Below are positions 45,242 to 54,477 of a stretch of 64,000 bases of DNA, piece after piece. The stretch spans positions 72,547-136,546 of the forward strand of contig NZ_UNRG01000006.1 of assembly GCF_900537115.1 (NCBI RefSeq), given 5' to 3'. The number at the start of each line of letters is the position of its first letter. Within the stretch, counting starts at the first letter, position 1. This DNA comes from Arthrobacter sp. Alg241-R88. Lineage in GTDB: Bacteria; Actinomycetota; Actinomycetes; Actinomycetales; Micrococcaceae. The notes under the pieces are model-generated. The model was not told the DNA's origin. It worked only from the letters and a program-made list of their open reading frames with translations, and searched no databases. Made by a program: the position numbers and the translations under genes.

Positions 45242-48200
45242 ATGCCCCGTTTTGCGCTCGACATCGAATTCGTCCCCCGCCCTGCCCGTGCGCAGGAGCT
45301 CCTGGACGCAGTGAACCACCGCGTCGTCATTGCCGACGGCGCCATGGGCACCATGCTGCAGGGCCGGGACCTGTCGCTCGAGGAAGACTTCCTGGGGCTC
45401 GAAGGCTGCAACGAGATCCTCAACGACACCCGCCCGGACGTCCTCGCGGACATCCACGATGCCTACTTCGCCACCGGCATTGACGCCGTCGAAACCAACA
45501 CCTTCGGCGCCAACTGGTCCAACCTTTCCGACTACGGCATCGACGACCGCATCGCCGAACTCGCCCGCAAGGGCGCCCAGATCGCCCGCGAACGCGCAGA
45601 AGCCGCAGAAAAAACAGACGGCCGGATGCGCTGGGTCCTGGGCTCGATGGGGCCGGGCACCAAGCTCCCCAGCCTCGGGCACACCACCTACGACTACCTC
45701 AAGCAGACCTTCGCCCTGCAGGCCGAGGGCCTCATCGACGGGGGAGCGGACGCCTTCCTCATCGAAACCAGCCAGGACCTCCTGCAGACCAAGGCCGCGG
45801 TCAACGGCTGCAAGCAGGCCATCGTGTCCCGCGGCATCCGGCTTCCCATCTTCGTGGAGGTGACGGTCGAGACCACCGGAACGATGCTGATGGGCTCCGA
45901 GATTGGCGCCGCGCTCACCGCACTCGAGCCGCTCGGCGTCGACGCCATCGGCCTGAACTGCGCCACCGGCCCGGACGAGATGAGCGAGCACCTCCGCCAC
46001 CTCTCCAAGCAGTCCTCCGTCGCCATCGCCTGCATGCCCAACGCCGGCCTGCCGGTCCTCGGCCCCAACGGCGCGCACTACCCGCTCTCACCCACCGAAC
46101 TCGCCACCGCGCACGAGCAGTTCGTGCGCGAGTTCGGCTTGGGCCTGGTGGGCGGCTGCTGCGGTACGACGCCGGAGCACATGGCCGCCGTCGTCGAACG
46201 CCTTGCGCCCTTCCGCACCAAAGCCGTGGCCGCCAAGAGCGAAAACGGCGCCGCCCGCACCCCCACCGAGCGGGAAGCAGGCATCGCCTCCCTCTACCAC
46301 CATGTGCCGTTCGACCAGGATTCCGCCTACCTCGCCATCGGTGAGCGCACCAACGCCAACGGTTCCAAGGCGTTCCGCCAGGCGATGCTCGAAGAGCGCT
46401 GGGACGACTGCGTGGACATCGCCCGCGAGCAGGTCCGCGTCGGCGCGCACCTGCTCGATGTCTGCATCGACTACGTGGGGCGCGACGGCGTCGCTGACAT
46501 TAAGGAGGTCGTCTCGCGTTTCGCGTCGGCCTCCACCCTCCCGCTCGTCATCGACTCCACGGAACCGCCCGTGCTGCAGGCCGGGCTCGAACTCATCGGC
46601 GGCCGCCCGGTGGTCAACTCCGTCAACTACGAGGACGGCGACGGCCCCAACAGCCGCTTCGCACGCATCATGCCGCTGGTAAAGGAACACGGCACCGCCG
46701 TGATCGCCCTGACCATCGACGAACAGGGCCAGGCCCGCACCACCGAAGGCAAGGTGGCCATCGCCTCCCGCCTGGTCGACGCCCTGGTGGGCGAATGGGG
46801 GATGCGCGTCGAGGACATCATCGTTGACGCCCTGACCTTCCCCATCGCCACCGGCCAGGAAGAAACCCGCCGGGACGGCATCGAAACCATCGAGGCCATC
46901 CGCCAGATCACCGCGAAGTACCCCGGCATCAACACCACCCTCGGTGTCTCCAACGTCTCCTTCGGCCTGAACCCCGCGGCGCGCGTGGTCCTGAACTCGG
47001 TGTTCCTGCACGAGGCCGCCCAGGCGGGCCTGACCAGCGGCATCATTGACGCCGCCAAGATCGTGCCGCTCGCCTCCCTGCCGGAAGAGCAGCGCAAGGT
47101 GGCACTGGACCTCGTCTGGGACCGCCGCGAATACGACGCCGACGGCAACACCACATACGACCCCCTGGCCGTCATGCTGGACATGTTCGCCGGCGTCGAC
47201 ACCGCAGCACTAAAGGACCAGCGCGCCGCCGAACTCGCGGCGCTGCCCACCGGCCAGCGTCTGGAACGCCGCATCATCGACGGCGAGGGCAAGGGCCTCG
47301 AAGAGGATCTCGACCTGGCCCGCAGCGAGGGCCTGACCCCTCTCGGCATCATCAACGACCACCTGCTCGAAGGCATGAAGGTGGTGGGCGAGCGCTTCGG
47401 CGCCGGCGAAATGCAGTTGCCGTTTGTGCTGCAGTCCGCCGAGGTGATGAAGAACGCCGTCGCGCTGCTCGAGCCGCACATGGAGAAGTCGGATTCCTCG
47501 GGCAAGGGCACCATGGTGATCGCCACCGTGCGCGGCGACGTGCACGATATCGGCAAGAACCTGGTGGACATTATCCTCACCAACAACGGCTACAAAGTCA
47601 TCAACATCGGCATCAAGCAGGGCATCGCCGAGATCATGGCCGCGGCCGAGGAGCACAACGCCGACGTGATCGGCATGTCCGGGCTGCTGGTGAAGTCCAC
47701 CGTGGTGATGAAGGAGAACCTCGCCGAGCTGCAGTCCCGCGGCCTGGCGAAGAAGTGGCCCATCATCCTCGGCGGCGCAGCCCTCACCCGCGCGTACGTG
47801 GAGCAGGACCTGGCCGAGCAGTTTGACGGCGTGGTCAGGTACGCCAAGGACGCCTTCGAGGGTCTCGCCCTGATGGAACCGCTGGTGCGCGTCGCCCGCG
47901 GCGAGTCACCGGACGACGTCGGCCTGCCGCCTTTGAAGAAGCGCATCCACAAGGGCGGCGCGAAGTTTACGGTGACCGAGCCCGAGGCAATGCCCGGCCG
48001 GTCCGATGTCGCCGCCGACAACGCGGTGCCCGCGCCGCCGTTCTGGGGCACCCGCATTGTGCGCGGCGTGGCACTCCACGATTACGCCGCCTTGCTCGAC
48101 GAGCGCGCAACGTTCATGGGCCAGTGGGGCCTCAAGCCCGGCCGCGGCGATGACGGCGCCTCCTACGAGGAACTGGTGGAACGCGAAGGCCGGCCGCGCC

Positions 48201-48886
48201 TGCGCTACTGGCTGGACCGCATCCTCGCCGAGGGAATGCTCGACGCGTCCGTCGCCTACGGCTACTTCCCGGTGGTTTCCGAGGGGGAACAGGTGGTGGT
48301 GCTGCACCACGGGGAGGATCACGACGGCGTCCTGGGCACCGCGGGTCTGCTCGCCCCCGATGGTGGTTCAGGTGGCCCGATCGGCACCGACCGGCTGCGG
48401 TTCGACTTCCCGCGCCAGCGCCGCGACCGGCACCTGTGCCTGGCCGACTTCGTGAAGGGGCGTGAATCGGGACAGATCGACGTGCTGCCGGTGCAGCTGG
48501 TCACCGCCGGCTCGAAGATCGAGGAGTTCACCTCCAAGATGTTCGCCGCCAACCAGTACCGCGACTACTACGAGCTCAACGGCCTGGTCATGCAGCTCAC
48601 CGAGGCGCTGGCGGAGTTCTGGCATGCGCGGATCCGCAAGGAGCTGGGGTTCGCGGCCGAGGAGCCGAAGGACACGGCAGGGTATTTCAAACTCGATTAC
48701 CGCGGTGCACGGTTCTCGCTCGGCTACCCGGCGTGCCCGGACATGGAGGACCGCCGCAAGGTGACGGAGCTGCTGAAGCCCGAGCGGATGGGTGTTGTTT
48801 TGAGCGATGAACTGATGCTGCACCCCGAACAGTCCACCGACGCCTTTGTGTTCCACCACCCGGAGGCGAAGTACTTCAAGGTCTGA
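45242..48886 (+). CDS. metH: Cobalamin-dependent methionine synthase MetH
   Basis: Transfers the methyl group of 5-methyltetrahydrofolate to homocysteine via cobalamin. All four modules are present in 1214 residues: homocysteine/zinc domain (about 1-325; zinc Cys240 in GLNC and Cys306/Cys307 in GGCCGTT), pterin-binding domain (about 350-630; AIGERTNANGSKAFR, NSVNYEDGD), cobalamin cap and binding domain with DVHDIGKNLVD (about 766-776) where His is the lower axial ligand, and the AdoMet-dependent reactivation domain (about 900-1200; RARFSLGYPACPD-type segment GARFSLGYPACPD). Start ATG at 45242; a TTG just before it is in frame. Predicted leaderless. Confidence 0.97.
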   Translation: MPRFALDIEFVPRPARAQELLDAVNHRVVIADGAMGTMLQGRDLSLEEDFLGLEGCNEILNDTRPDVLADIHDAYFATGIDAVETNTFGANWSNLSDYGIDDRIAELARKGAQIARERAEAAEKTDGRMRWVLGSMGPGTKLPSLGHTTYDYLKQTFALQAEGLIDGGADAFLIETSQDLLQTKAAVNGCKQAIVSRGIRLPIFVEVTVETTGTMLMGSEIGAALTALEPLGVDAIGLNCATGPDEMSEHLRHLSKQSSVAIACMPNAGLPVLGPNGAHYPLSPTELATAHEQFVREFGLGLVGGCCGTTPEHMAAVVERLAPFRTKAVAAKSENGAARTPTEREAGIASLYHHVPFDQDSAYLAIGERTNANGSKAFRQAMLEERWDDCVDIAREQVRVGAHLLDVCIDYVGRDGVADIKEVVSRFASASTLPLVIDSTEPPVLQAGLELIGGRPVVNSVNYEDGDGPNSRFARIMPLVKEHGTAVIALTIDEQGQARTTEGKVAIASRLVDALVGEWGMRVEDIIVDALTFPIATGQEETRRDGIETIEAIRQITAKYPGINTTLGVSNVSFGLNPAARVVLNSVFLHEAAQAGLTSGIIDAAKIVPLASLPEEQRKVALDLVWDRREYDADGNTTYDPLAVMLDMFAGVDTAALKDQRAAELAALPTGQRLERRIIDGEGKGLEEDLDLARSEGLTPLGIINDHLLEGMKVVGERFGAGEMQLPFVLQSAEVMKNAVALLEPHMEKSDSSGKGTMVIATVRGDVHDIGKNLVDIILTNNGYKVINIGIKQGIAEIMAAAEEHNADVIGMSGLLVKSTVVMKENLAELQSRGLAKKWPIILGGAALTRAYVEQDLAEQFDGVVRYAKDAFEGLALMEPLVRVARGESPDDVGLPPLKKRIHKGGAKFTVTEPEAMPGRSDVAADNAVPAPPFWGTRIVRGVALHDYAALLDERATFMGQWGLKPGRGDDGASYEELVEREGRPRLRYWLDRILAEGMLDASVAYGYFPVVSEGEQVVVLHHGEDHDGVLGTAGLLAPDGGSGGPIGTDRLRFDFPRQRRDRHLCLADFVKGRESGQIDVLPVQLVTAGSKIEEFTSKMFAANQYRDYYELNGLVMQLTEALAEFWHARIRKELGFAAEEPKDTAGYFKLDYRGARFSLGYPACPDMEDRRKVTELLKPERMGVVLSDELMLHPEQSTDAFVFHHPEAKYFKV

Positions 48887-49085
48887 GGTGGGTGTGGTCT
48901 TTGGTCTGCGCGTGTGGAGGCCAAAACGCCTGGTCGGACCGATGCTGCCACGGTCAGCTTCGAAATTAGGGCTGCCAACGGAAGGCTGCAGTAAACGCGT
49001 TTGGACTCTATTCCGACGGTATTTTGAGGGGCAGTCCGGCGTCAGGTTGGGGTGTGCCCTAGCTGGACGAACTTCGGGCCGTCCT

Positions 49086-49290
49086 TTAGAGCGGGTCTTT
49101 GAGCCGCTGAGTCGGCGTCGCGAAGCCTGGGGCTCGGACCATAACGAAGTCGTCTTCGAACTCGACGTAGTCAAGGATCCCGCCGCGGACCAGGTGCGCG
49201 ACGCGTTTGCCATGACGTGTTCGGGGCGGTGACGTGATCGACGCCGAGCTGGCCGAGGATTTCGGCGTGGGGTTCGGAGGTGGCTTGGCC
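49086..49290 (-). pseudogene. Relic of a TrkA/KtrA-type potassium uptake regulator
   Basis: Reading the minus strand gives SEPHAEILGQLGVDHVTAP, then one missing G, EHVM, another missing G, and GKRVAHLVRGGILDYVEF with a normal end before the stop at 49086-49088. This is the last part of the RCK N-domain and linker of TrkA/KtrA proteins, which gate K+ uptake by NAD(H)/ATP binding. The N-terminal nucleotide-binding motif is gone. Two single-base losses and the truncation mean it is dead. No Trk/Ktr channel gene is adjacent. Confidence 0.65.
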
Positions 49291-49900
49291 TAGATCCGGG
49301 GGCCTAGGAATTTCAGGAGCCGGGAGGTGGTGAGGATAGCCCATGCAGGATGAACCTGGCGGCTATACAAGTCTTAGCTGGGCTAGAAGCACCTGAGATT
49401 CTGTTTGAGGCTTTGAAAGCCTACGGAATCGATCCGACCTGTAGCCATCTGGTCATGGAAGGACCGGCAGCGGCGGACTACATCATCAAAAGCGGGCGCC
49501 CAACATCATTTGATCATCAAGCCTGGGGGAACCAGCGACGGCTATCTGTGCTGCCGGTCTTGCTCACAGACCATCACGTTAGGGGATTTTAGGGGCACCA
49601 CAATGAGGGGGTACCGGGGGTTGTTTCTGATGCTTCCTGCACCAACACTGATCGAACTGGGCATTGTCTGTGGCATTCAACTCCGGGGAGCGACATGGAC
49701 TATCCATTTCTTCACAAGGGCGGACGTGATGGAGGTCCCAGGGCTTCCTGGCTTTTGGTAAGGCGGGGAGTTGAGCTCCCTACAGATCAATCGGAGCGAT
49801 GGTGCTTGCCGCCGTTCTGACCCTTACAGGATGCAGTGGCAGTGGCGGTCAAGATGCCAAGGCCACTGACACGCCCAAGCCCACAACGGATAGGAAATCC
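49291..49900. other. Scrap region ending in a lipoprotein-signal fragment
   Basis: No convincing complete gene. At 49778-49900 the plus strand reads RSIGAMVLAAVLTLTGC, a normal lipoprotein signal with lipobox LTGC and a Gly/Ser/Lys/Thr linker, but a TGA lies just upstream and no basic n-region with start codon is present. It runs in frame into the phytase start at 49901. I read it as the broken 5' end of another lipoprotein gene. A GGGGAG...CTCCC hairpin lies at about 49765-49780. Confidence 0.5.
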
Positions 49901-52684
49901 ATGGCTCAGAATGTTAGTGCTCGACACGCGCAAGCGGCTGCGGGATTCTTGCGCCCCGCTCCTGCGCTGCTCCGGCTCCTGCTTGTCGCGGTTTTAGCTG
50001 CGGCCCTCGCAAGCCTCACCGTGCTCACCGCCCCGCAAGCGCATGCGGCGGACGTCCTTGTGGCTCCGTCGGCGGAGACGACACCCGTTCCGAGCTCCAG
50101 TGACGCGGCAGACGACACCGCGATCTGGATACACCCCACGGATCCGTCGCAGAGTGTGGTGATCGGCACGGACAAATTAAGTACCGGAGGCGTGGGGGTC
50201 TACGACCTGTCGGGGCGCCAGTTACATTTTTACCTGCACGGCAGTATGAATAACGTCGATCTCCGATACAACTTTCCGTTAGGCAGTGAACGCATCGCCC
50301 TCGTTGGTGTAACCGAGAGGAACGTAGATTCGACCGGCGTTCGGTTCTACAAGGTAAACGTGGCAGATCGCTCACTGACAGAGGTGGGGCGCATCAGTAC
50401 CCCGGGCAGGCCTCGCGGCTTCGGCATGTATCACTCCCCAGTCTCCGGGAAGTATTACGCCTTTGTGCATGACTTCAACACGAACGTGATAAGCCAGTTC
50501 GAGCTGGACGGCTCCAACGGATCGGTTCGAGGGACTTCCGTGCGTTCCTTCGACAACGGCGACAGCTCCGAAGGCATTTCGGTAGATGACGAGCTTCAAC
50601 GTCTCTATGTATCCGAGGAGGAAGTCGGCGTGTGGCGGTACGGAGCTGAGCCGGGGGACGGTTCAACCCGGACACTCGTGGATCGCACCGTGGCAACCGG
50701 CGGACGAATAGTGGACAACATCAAGAACACCGCCATCTACTATGGCCGGCAGGGGACCGGCTATTTGATTGTGTCGAGCCAAGGCGGATCCAACTTCGTC
50801 GTCTACAACCGCAATGACAACGCCTTCGTCGGCTCCTTCAAGATCATCGATGGCGGTGGCGTTGACGGTGTGAATGGTCAAGACGGCATTGATGTCACCA
50901 ATTTCCCGCTCGGCCCTTCCTATCCCGCTGGACTATTTACAAGCCAGGACCACAACAACACCAATGCGGGCAACGGCAACAGCGGTAACCAAAACCACAA
51001 ACTCGTCTCCTGGCAGCGAATTGCCGATGCTTTCAGCCCAAAGCTGCTTGTGGACACCACTTTTGACCCGCGCCAGATAGGAGCAGAGGGCGGAGGAGGA
51101 GACCCCGGACCGGACACCACACCGCCCGATACGTCGATTACGGGTGGTCCATCAGGGACCAGTGGCAGCACTTCGGCTGAGTTCACGTTCACTGCGACGG
51201 AGCCTGGGATCTTCGAGTGTGCCCTGGATGGAGGAGCCTTCGCGGGATGTACGTCGCCCAAGAGCTACGCTAATCTCGCAGTTGGCTCGCACGTCTTCGC
51301 AGTACGGGCGACCGACGCGGCGGGCAACGCGGATCTAACTCCTGCGGAGCGAACTTGGACAATCGATACCTCGACGCCGCAAACGGTGACGTTGACGGCC
51401 ACAGCGGACACGTACGTGTCTAGCGGGTCGGCGACGACGAACTTCGGGACGGCGCCGAAGCTCGCAGTGGACAACAGCCCCGTGGAGAATGCCTACCTGA
51501 AGTTTGATACGTCGGCACTCGCAGGCAAGACGATCGTCAGCGCGAAGCTTCAACTGCGGGCGACGACCAGCGGCTCAGTGGGTACCCAGAACGTCAGGTT
51601 GGTTACGGACGACACATGGACTGAGAGCGGCCTTACCTACAGCCCAAGGCCCGCGTTGGGCAGCAGCGTGCTGGGCAGCCTTGGACCGGTTACGTCGAAC
51701 ACCAATTATGAAGTGACGCTGAATGCGTCAGCTCTGCAGGGTGAGCTCGGCGGCCTTCTCTCGCTTGGCATCAACGGCACCAGCAGCGACGGGGCCGACT
51801 TCGGCTCAAGAGAGACTACAACCCCACCCAAGCTGGTGCTCCAATTGGGATCGGGCACGGGGACGCCACCCGGGGATACCACAGCACCCACGGTGACCTC
51901 AGTGACTCCGGCAGAGAATGCACCAAACGCAGCGATCACCGGAAATGTCACGGCTACATTTTCGGAGGCCATGAACTCGACGACGGTCAACAACACGACG
52001 TTCACGCTCGCCGAGGGAACGTCAACCACTCCTGTGGATGCGGTGGTCACACTCAGCAACAACACCGCTGCATTGGATCCCACAGCCAATCTCAAGCCTG
52101 GTACGCAGTACACCGCGAGGGTTAGCGGAGCGAAGGATTCCGCCGGTAACACAGTCGTGTCTAAGACGTGGACTTTTACTACAGCCGCGGCTACTACGCC
52201 CTCGGAGACGGTGACGTTGACGGCCACAGCGGACACGTACGTGTCTAGCGGGTCGGCGACGACGAACTTCGGGACGGCGCCGAAGCTCGCAGTGGACAAC
52301 AGCCCCGTGGAGAATGCCTACCTGAAGTTTGATACGTCGGCACTCGCAGGCAAGACGATCGTCAGCGCGAAGCTTCAACTGCGGGCGACGACCAGCGGCT
52401 CAGTGGGTACCCAGAACGTCAGGTTGGTTACGGACGACACATGGACTGAGAGCGGCCTTACCTACAGCCCAAGGCCCGCGTTGGGCAGCAGCGTGCTGGG
52501 CAGCCTTGGACCGGTTACGTCGAACACCAATTATGAAGTGACGCTGAATGCGTCAGCTCTGCAGGGTGAGCTCGGCGGCCTTCTCTCGCTTGGCATCAAC
52601 GGCACCAGCAGCGACGGGGCCGACTTCGGCTCAAGAGAGACTACAACCCCACCCAAGCTAGTGCTCCAACTGCAACAACCGTAG
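49901..52684 (+). CDS. Secreted beta-propeller phytase with Ig-like and duplicated CBM96-like modules
   Basis: A 927-residue exported protein. A long twin-part signal peptide ends at about APQAHA (49). Residues about 60-400 form a six-bladed beta-propeller phytase (DDTAIWIHPTDPSQSVVIGTD near the start; SSEGISVDDELQRLYVSEEE; NGQDGIDVTNF), a calcium-dependent enzyme releasing phosphate from phytate. Then follow an Ig-like module (about 405-490), a CBM96/DNRLRE-like carbohydrate-binding module (about 494-645), an SbsA-type Ig-like module (about 655-765) and an identical second CBM96-like module (about 769-925). Start at 49901 (MAQNVS) has AGGA upstream; the in-frame ATG at 49799 belongs to a lipoprotein-signal fragment. 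A clear terminator follows. Confidence 0.88.
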   Translation: MAQNVSARHAQAAAGFLRPAPALLRLLLVAVLAAALASLTVLTAPQAHAADVLVAPSAETTPVPSSSDAADDTAIWIHPTDPSQSVVIGTDKLSTGGVGVYDLSGRQLHFYLHGSMNNVDLRYNFPLGSERIALVGVTERNVDSTGVRFYKVNVADRSLTEVGRISTPGRPRGFGMYHSPVSGKYYAFVHDFNTNVISQFELDGSNGSVRGTSVRSFDNGDSSEGISVDDELQRLYVSEEEVGVWRYGAEPGDGSTRTLVDRTVATGGRIVDNIKNTAIYYGRQGTGYLIVSSQGGSNFVVYNRNDNAFVGSFKIIDGGGVDGVNGQDGIDVTNFPLGPSYPAGLFTSQDHNNTNAGNGNSGNQNHKLVSWQRIADAFSPKLLVDTTFDPRQIGAEGGGGDPGPDTTPPDTSITGGPSGTSGSTSAEFTFTATEPGIFECALDGGAFAGCTSPKSYANLAVGSHVFAVRATDAAGNADLTPAERTWTIDTSTPQTVTLTATADTYVSSGSATTNFGTAPKLAVDNSPVENAYLKFDTSALAGKTIVSAKLQLRATTSGSVGTQNVRLVTDDTWTESGLTYSPRPALGSSVLGSLGPVTSNTNYEVTLNASALQGELGGLLSLGINGTSSDGADFGSRETTTPPKLVLQLGSGTGTPPGDTTAPTVTSVTPAENAPNAAITGNVTATFSEAMNSTTVNNTTFTLAEGTSTTPVDAVVTLSNNTAALDPTANLKPGTQYTARVSGAKDSAGNTVVSKTWTFTTAAATTPSETVTLTATADTYVSSGSATTNFGTAPKLAVDNSPVENAYLKFDTSALAGKTIVSAKLQLRATTSGSVGTQNVRLVTDDTWTESGLTYSPRPALGSSVLGSLGPVTSNTNYEVTLNASALQGELGGLLSLGINGTSSDGADFGSRETTTPPKLVLQLQQP
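51383..51834 (+). repeat. Exact 452-base direct repeat, copy 1 (CBM96-like module)
   Basis: Compared line by line with 52208-52659 (offset 825); no difference seen. The next base differs (G here, A in copy 2), then nine more bases match. Encodes the carbohydrate-binding-like module of the phytase. Confidence 0.9.
52208..52659 (+). repeat. Exact 452-base direct repeat, copy 2 (CBM96-like module)
   Basis: Second copy, at the C-terminus of the phytase. Lack of even silent differences implies a very recent duplication or active gene conversion (or an assembly artefact). Confidence 0.9.
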
Positions 52685-52761
52685 GTAACGCAGCTTGACC
52701 AGCTTCAGGCCTTGCCTGCGTAGCAAGAGGTGGCGTCTCCATTGACGCCCCTGGAAAGATC

Positions 52762-52792
52762 AAAAGGCGGGGTCCAGTGGATCCCGCCTTTT
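52762..52792 (+). terminator. Intrinsic terminator of the phytase gene
   Basis: Stem 52762-52775 with 52779-52792 (14 bp, one G-U), loop AGT, starting with AAAA and ending in TTTT followed by GCTTGCTT. Works on both strands by symmetry. Confidence 0.85.
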
Positions 52793-53025
52793 GCTTGCTT
52801 ATTAGACAACCCCGTTGTGTCCTCATCCTTCGGGGGCTTCGGGCTTGGGGCCCTGGGCGTTGCCCCGTTCACGAAAAAGCCTTGATCAACTCAGGGCGCA
52901 GCTCCACACCGTTTCTATCGACTGCTGGTCAGCACGGGCGAGGTAGAACCAGAACCTGACGAAGCGTAGGCCGGAGCCCCTTCCGGAGCTCCTCCCTCTC
53001 ATACTTATGAGCCGATAATGAATAT

Positions 53026-53193
53026 TCCGTCAAACCTGCGTCACCGGGCAAGGACACGTTGCGCTCAGTGACCCTGCTCCGTCCATAGTTGGGGTCAATT
53101 CGGGTTATCCACGGTTGGAATCGGGAGCCGTTGGCTTAGCTCCCGTAGCAGCAGTAGCGGTGGATGACTTATAGGAATTGTCCCCGGCTGTGG
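53026..53193 (+). repeat. Dispersed non-coding repeat, copy C (most complete)
   Basis: Contains all blocks: ATATTCCGTCAA, CTCCGTCCATAGTTGG, GGGGTCAATTCGGGT, the hairpin GGGAGCCG...AGCTCCC, CAGCAGTAGCGGTGGAT and AATTGTCCCCGGCTGTG. Copy A (23.4 kb) lacks the third block and copy B (25.9 kb) lacks everything after it. No gene inside. Confidence 0.65.
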
Positions 53194-53293
53194 GCGGCGG
53201 CGCCGATCCTCTTAGTAACCCACATCTAAGTTTCTTATTTCTAGGGCCCACGCCGACGCCCCTTAAGTCAGTTTTGGCTGTGAATACTCGGAC

Positions 53294-53425
53294 ATGTCCA
53301 CCGGCGAAACTGCCCAGGCCAAGGCTGAGCTGAAGCAGGCCAGCGAAAACCCCAAGATTGTCTTCAAAGAACCGCATGACAGGAAGGGCGCCGCTCCCTA
53401 TTGGAGCGGCGCCCTTCCTGGTTGA
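53294..53425 (+). pseudogene. CsbD C-terminal relic
   Basis: A 43-codon frame starting STGETAQAKAELKQASE, clearly the C-terminal repeat of a CsbD protein (compare GDQAKGDLKQAGEKVKD at 11 kb), then diverging into non-family sequence that reads through the terminator stem. The following hairpin has the same stem sequence as the CsbD terminator at 11219-11250. No ribosome site. A decayed paralogue fragment. Confidence 0.6.
53381..53419. terminator. Perfect 17-bp hairpin, same stem as the CsbD terminator
   Basis: Arms 53381-53397 and 53403-53419, 5-nt loop. Lies 18 bases past the stop of the minus-strand CNNM gene, so it can serve that operon as well. No T-run on either strand. Confidence 0.7.
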
Positions 53426-53436
53426 TGCAGTTTTGG

Positions 53437-54477
53437 TTAGGCGCTGGTGGCGTCCTGGACTTCGCCGACGAGTTCTTCGATGATGTCTTCCAGGAAGAGC
53501 ACGCCGGTGGTGTTGCCGTTGGCATCGAAAACCCTGGCAACGTGGGCACCGGTGCGGCGCATCGTGGCCAGCGCGTCCTCGAGCTCGGCGCCGCTGAAGG
53601 CGGAGGCGAGGCGGCGGATCCGTTTCACCGGCACGGGCCGGGCGAATTTCTCCGTGGTGGTCAGGTCCATTACGTCCTTGAGGTGCAGGTAACCGGACGG
53701 GACGCCGTCATTATCGGTGAGGATGTAGCGGGAGTACCCGTGCTTGGCCACCGCCTTCTGGATGTCAGCCGGAGTCGCGGATTCGGGCAGGAGCACCATC
53801 TCGGCGATCGGTACCTCGACATCTGCCACTGTTTTGGCGGTGAACTCGAAGGCGGCGGTCAGGGTTCCGCTGGTGTCGGTAAGCATTCCGTCGCGCGTCG
53901 ACTGCTGGACGATGTTCGCGACCTCGTCCAGGGTGTAGGCGCTGGTGGCCTCATCCTTCGGTTCCACCTTGAACAGCCGCAGGATGGAGTTCGCGATCCC
54001 GTTGAGCGTCCAGATGACGGGTTTGAAAACCCGAGCAACCATCACCAGCGGCGGTGCCAGGATCAGCGCCGCACGGGTGGGAACGGAGAAGGAGATGTTC
54101 TTGGGGACCATCTCCCCAAGGACCACGTGCAGGAACGTCACCATCAGCAGCGCGATCACGAAGGCAATGATGCTGATCGCTTCGTAGGACAGGGATGTCA
54201 GTCCCAGCGGGATCTCGAGCAGGTGGTGGATGGCCGGTTCGGAGACGTTAAGGATCACCAGCGAACACACAGTGATGCCCAACTGGCTGGTGGCCAGCAT
54301 CAACGTGGCATGCTCCATGGCCCACAGCGTAGTCTTCGCGGCTTTGCTGCCTGCCTCTGCCTTGGGTTCAATCTGGGAACGGCGGGCCGATATCACGGCG
54401 AATTCGGCGCCCACGAAGAAGGCATTGACCACGAGGAGAACAACCAGCCAGATGATGCCGGGAAGGTATTCACTCAT
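53437..54477 (-). CDS. CNNM/CorC-type hemolysin-family membrane protein (DUF21 + CBS pair)
   Basis: A 346-residue protein: DUF21 transmembrane domain (about 1-190; NAFFVGAEFAVISARRSQIE, VVLGEMVPKNISFSVP) and a cytoplasmic CBS pair (about 205-340; ATPADIQKAVAKHGYSRYIL, FLEDIIEELVGEV). CNNM/CorC proteins move or sense Mg2+ and other divalent cations. It lacks the C-terminal CorC/HlyC domain present in its partner. The genes overlap by eight bases (54470-54477), so they are one operon and may form a hetero-oligomer. Confidence 0.9.
   Translation of the reverse strand: MSEYLPGIIWLVVLLVVNAFFVGAEFAVISARRSQIEPKAEAGSKAAKTTLWAMEHATLMLATSQLGITVCSLVILNVSEPAIHHLLEIPLGLTSLSYEAISIIAFVIALLMVTFLHVVLGEMVPKNISFSVPTRAALILAPPLVMVARVFKPVIWTLNGIANSILRLFKVEPKDEATSAYTLDEVANIVQQSTRDGMLTDTSGTLTAAFEFTAKTVADVEVPIAEMVLLPESATPADIQKAVAKHGYSRYILTDNDGVPSGYLHLKDVMDLTTTEKFARPVPVKRIRRLASAFSGAELEDALATMRRTGAHVARVFDANGNTTGVLFLEDIIEELVGEVQDATSA

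Noticed and set aside
49350-49592. 80-codon plus-strand frame in the scrap region
   Set aside because: No ribosome site, no recognisable domain and a weak second half; surrounding DNA contains decayed genes.
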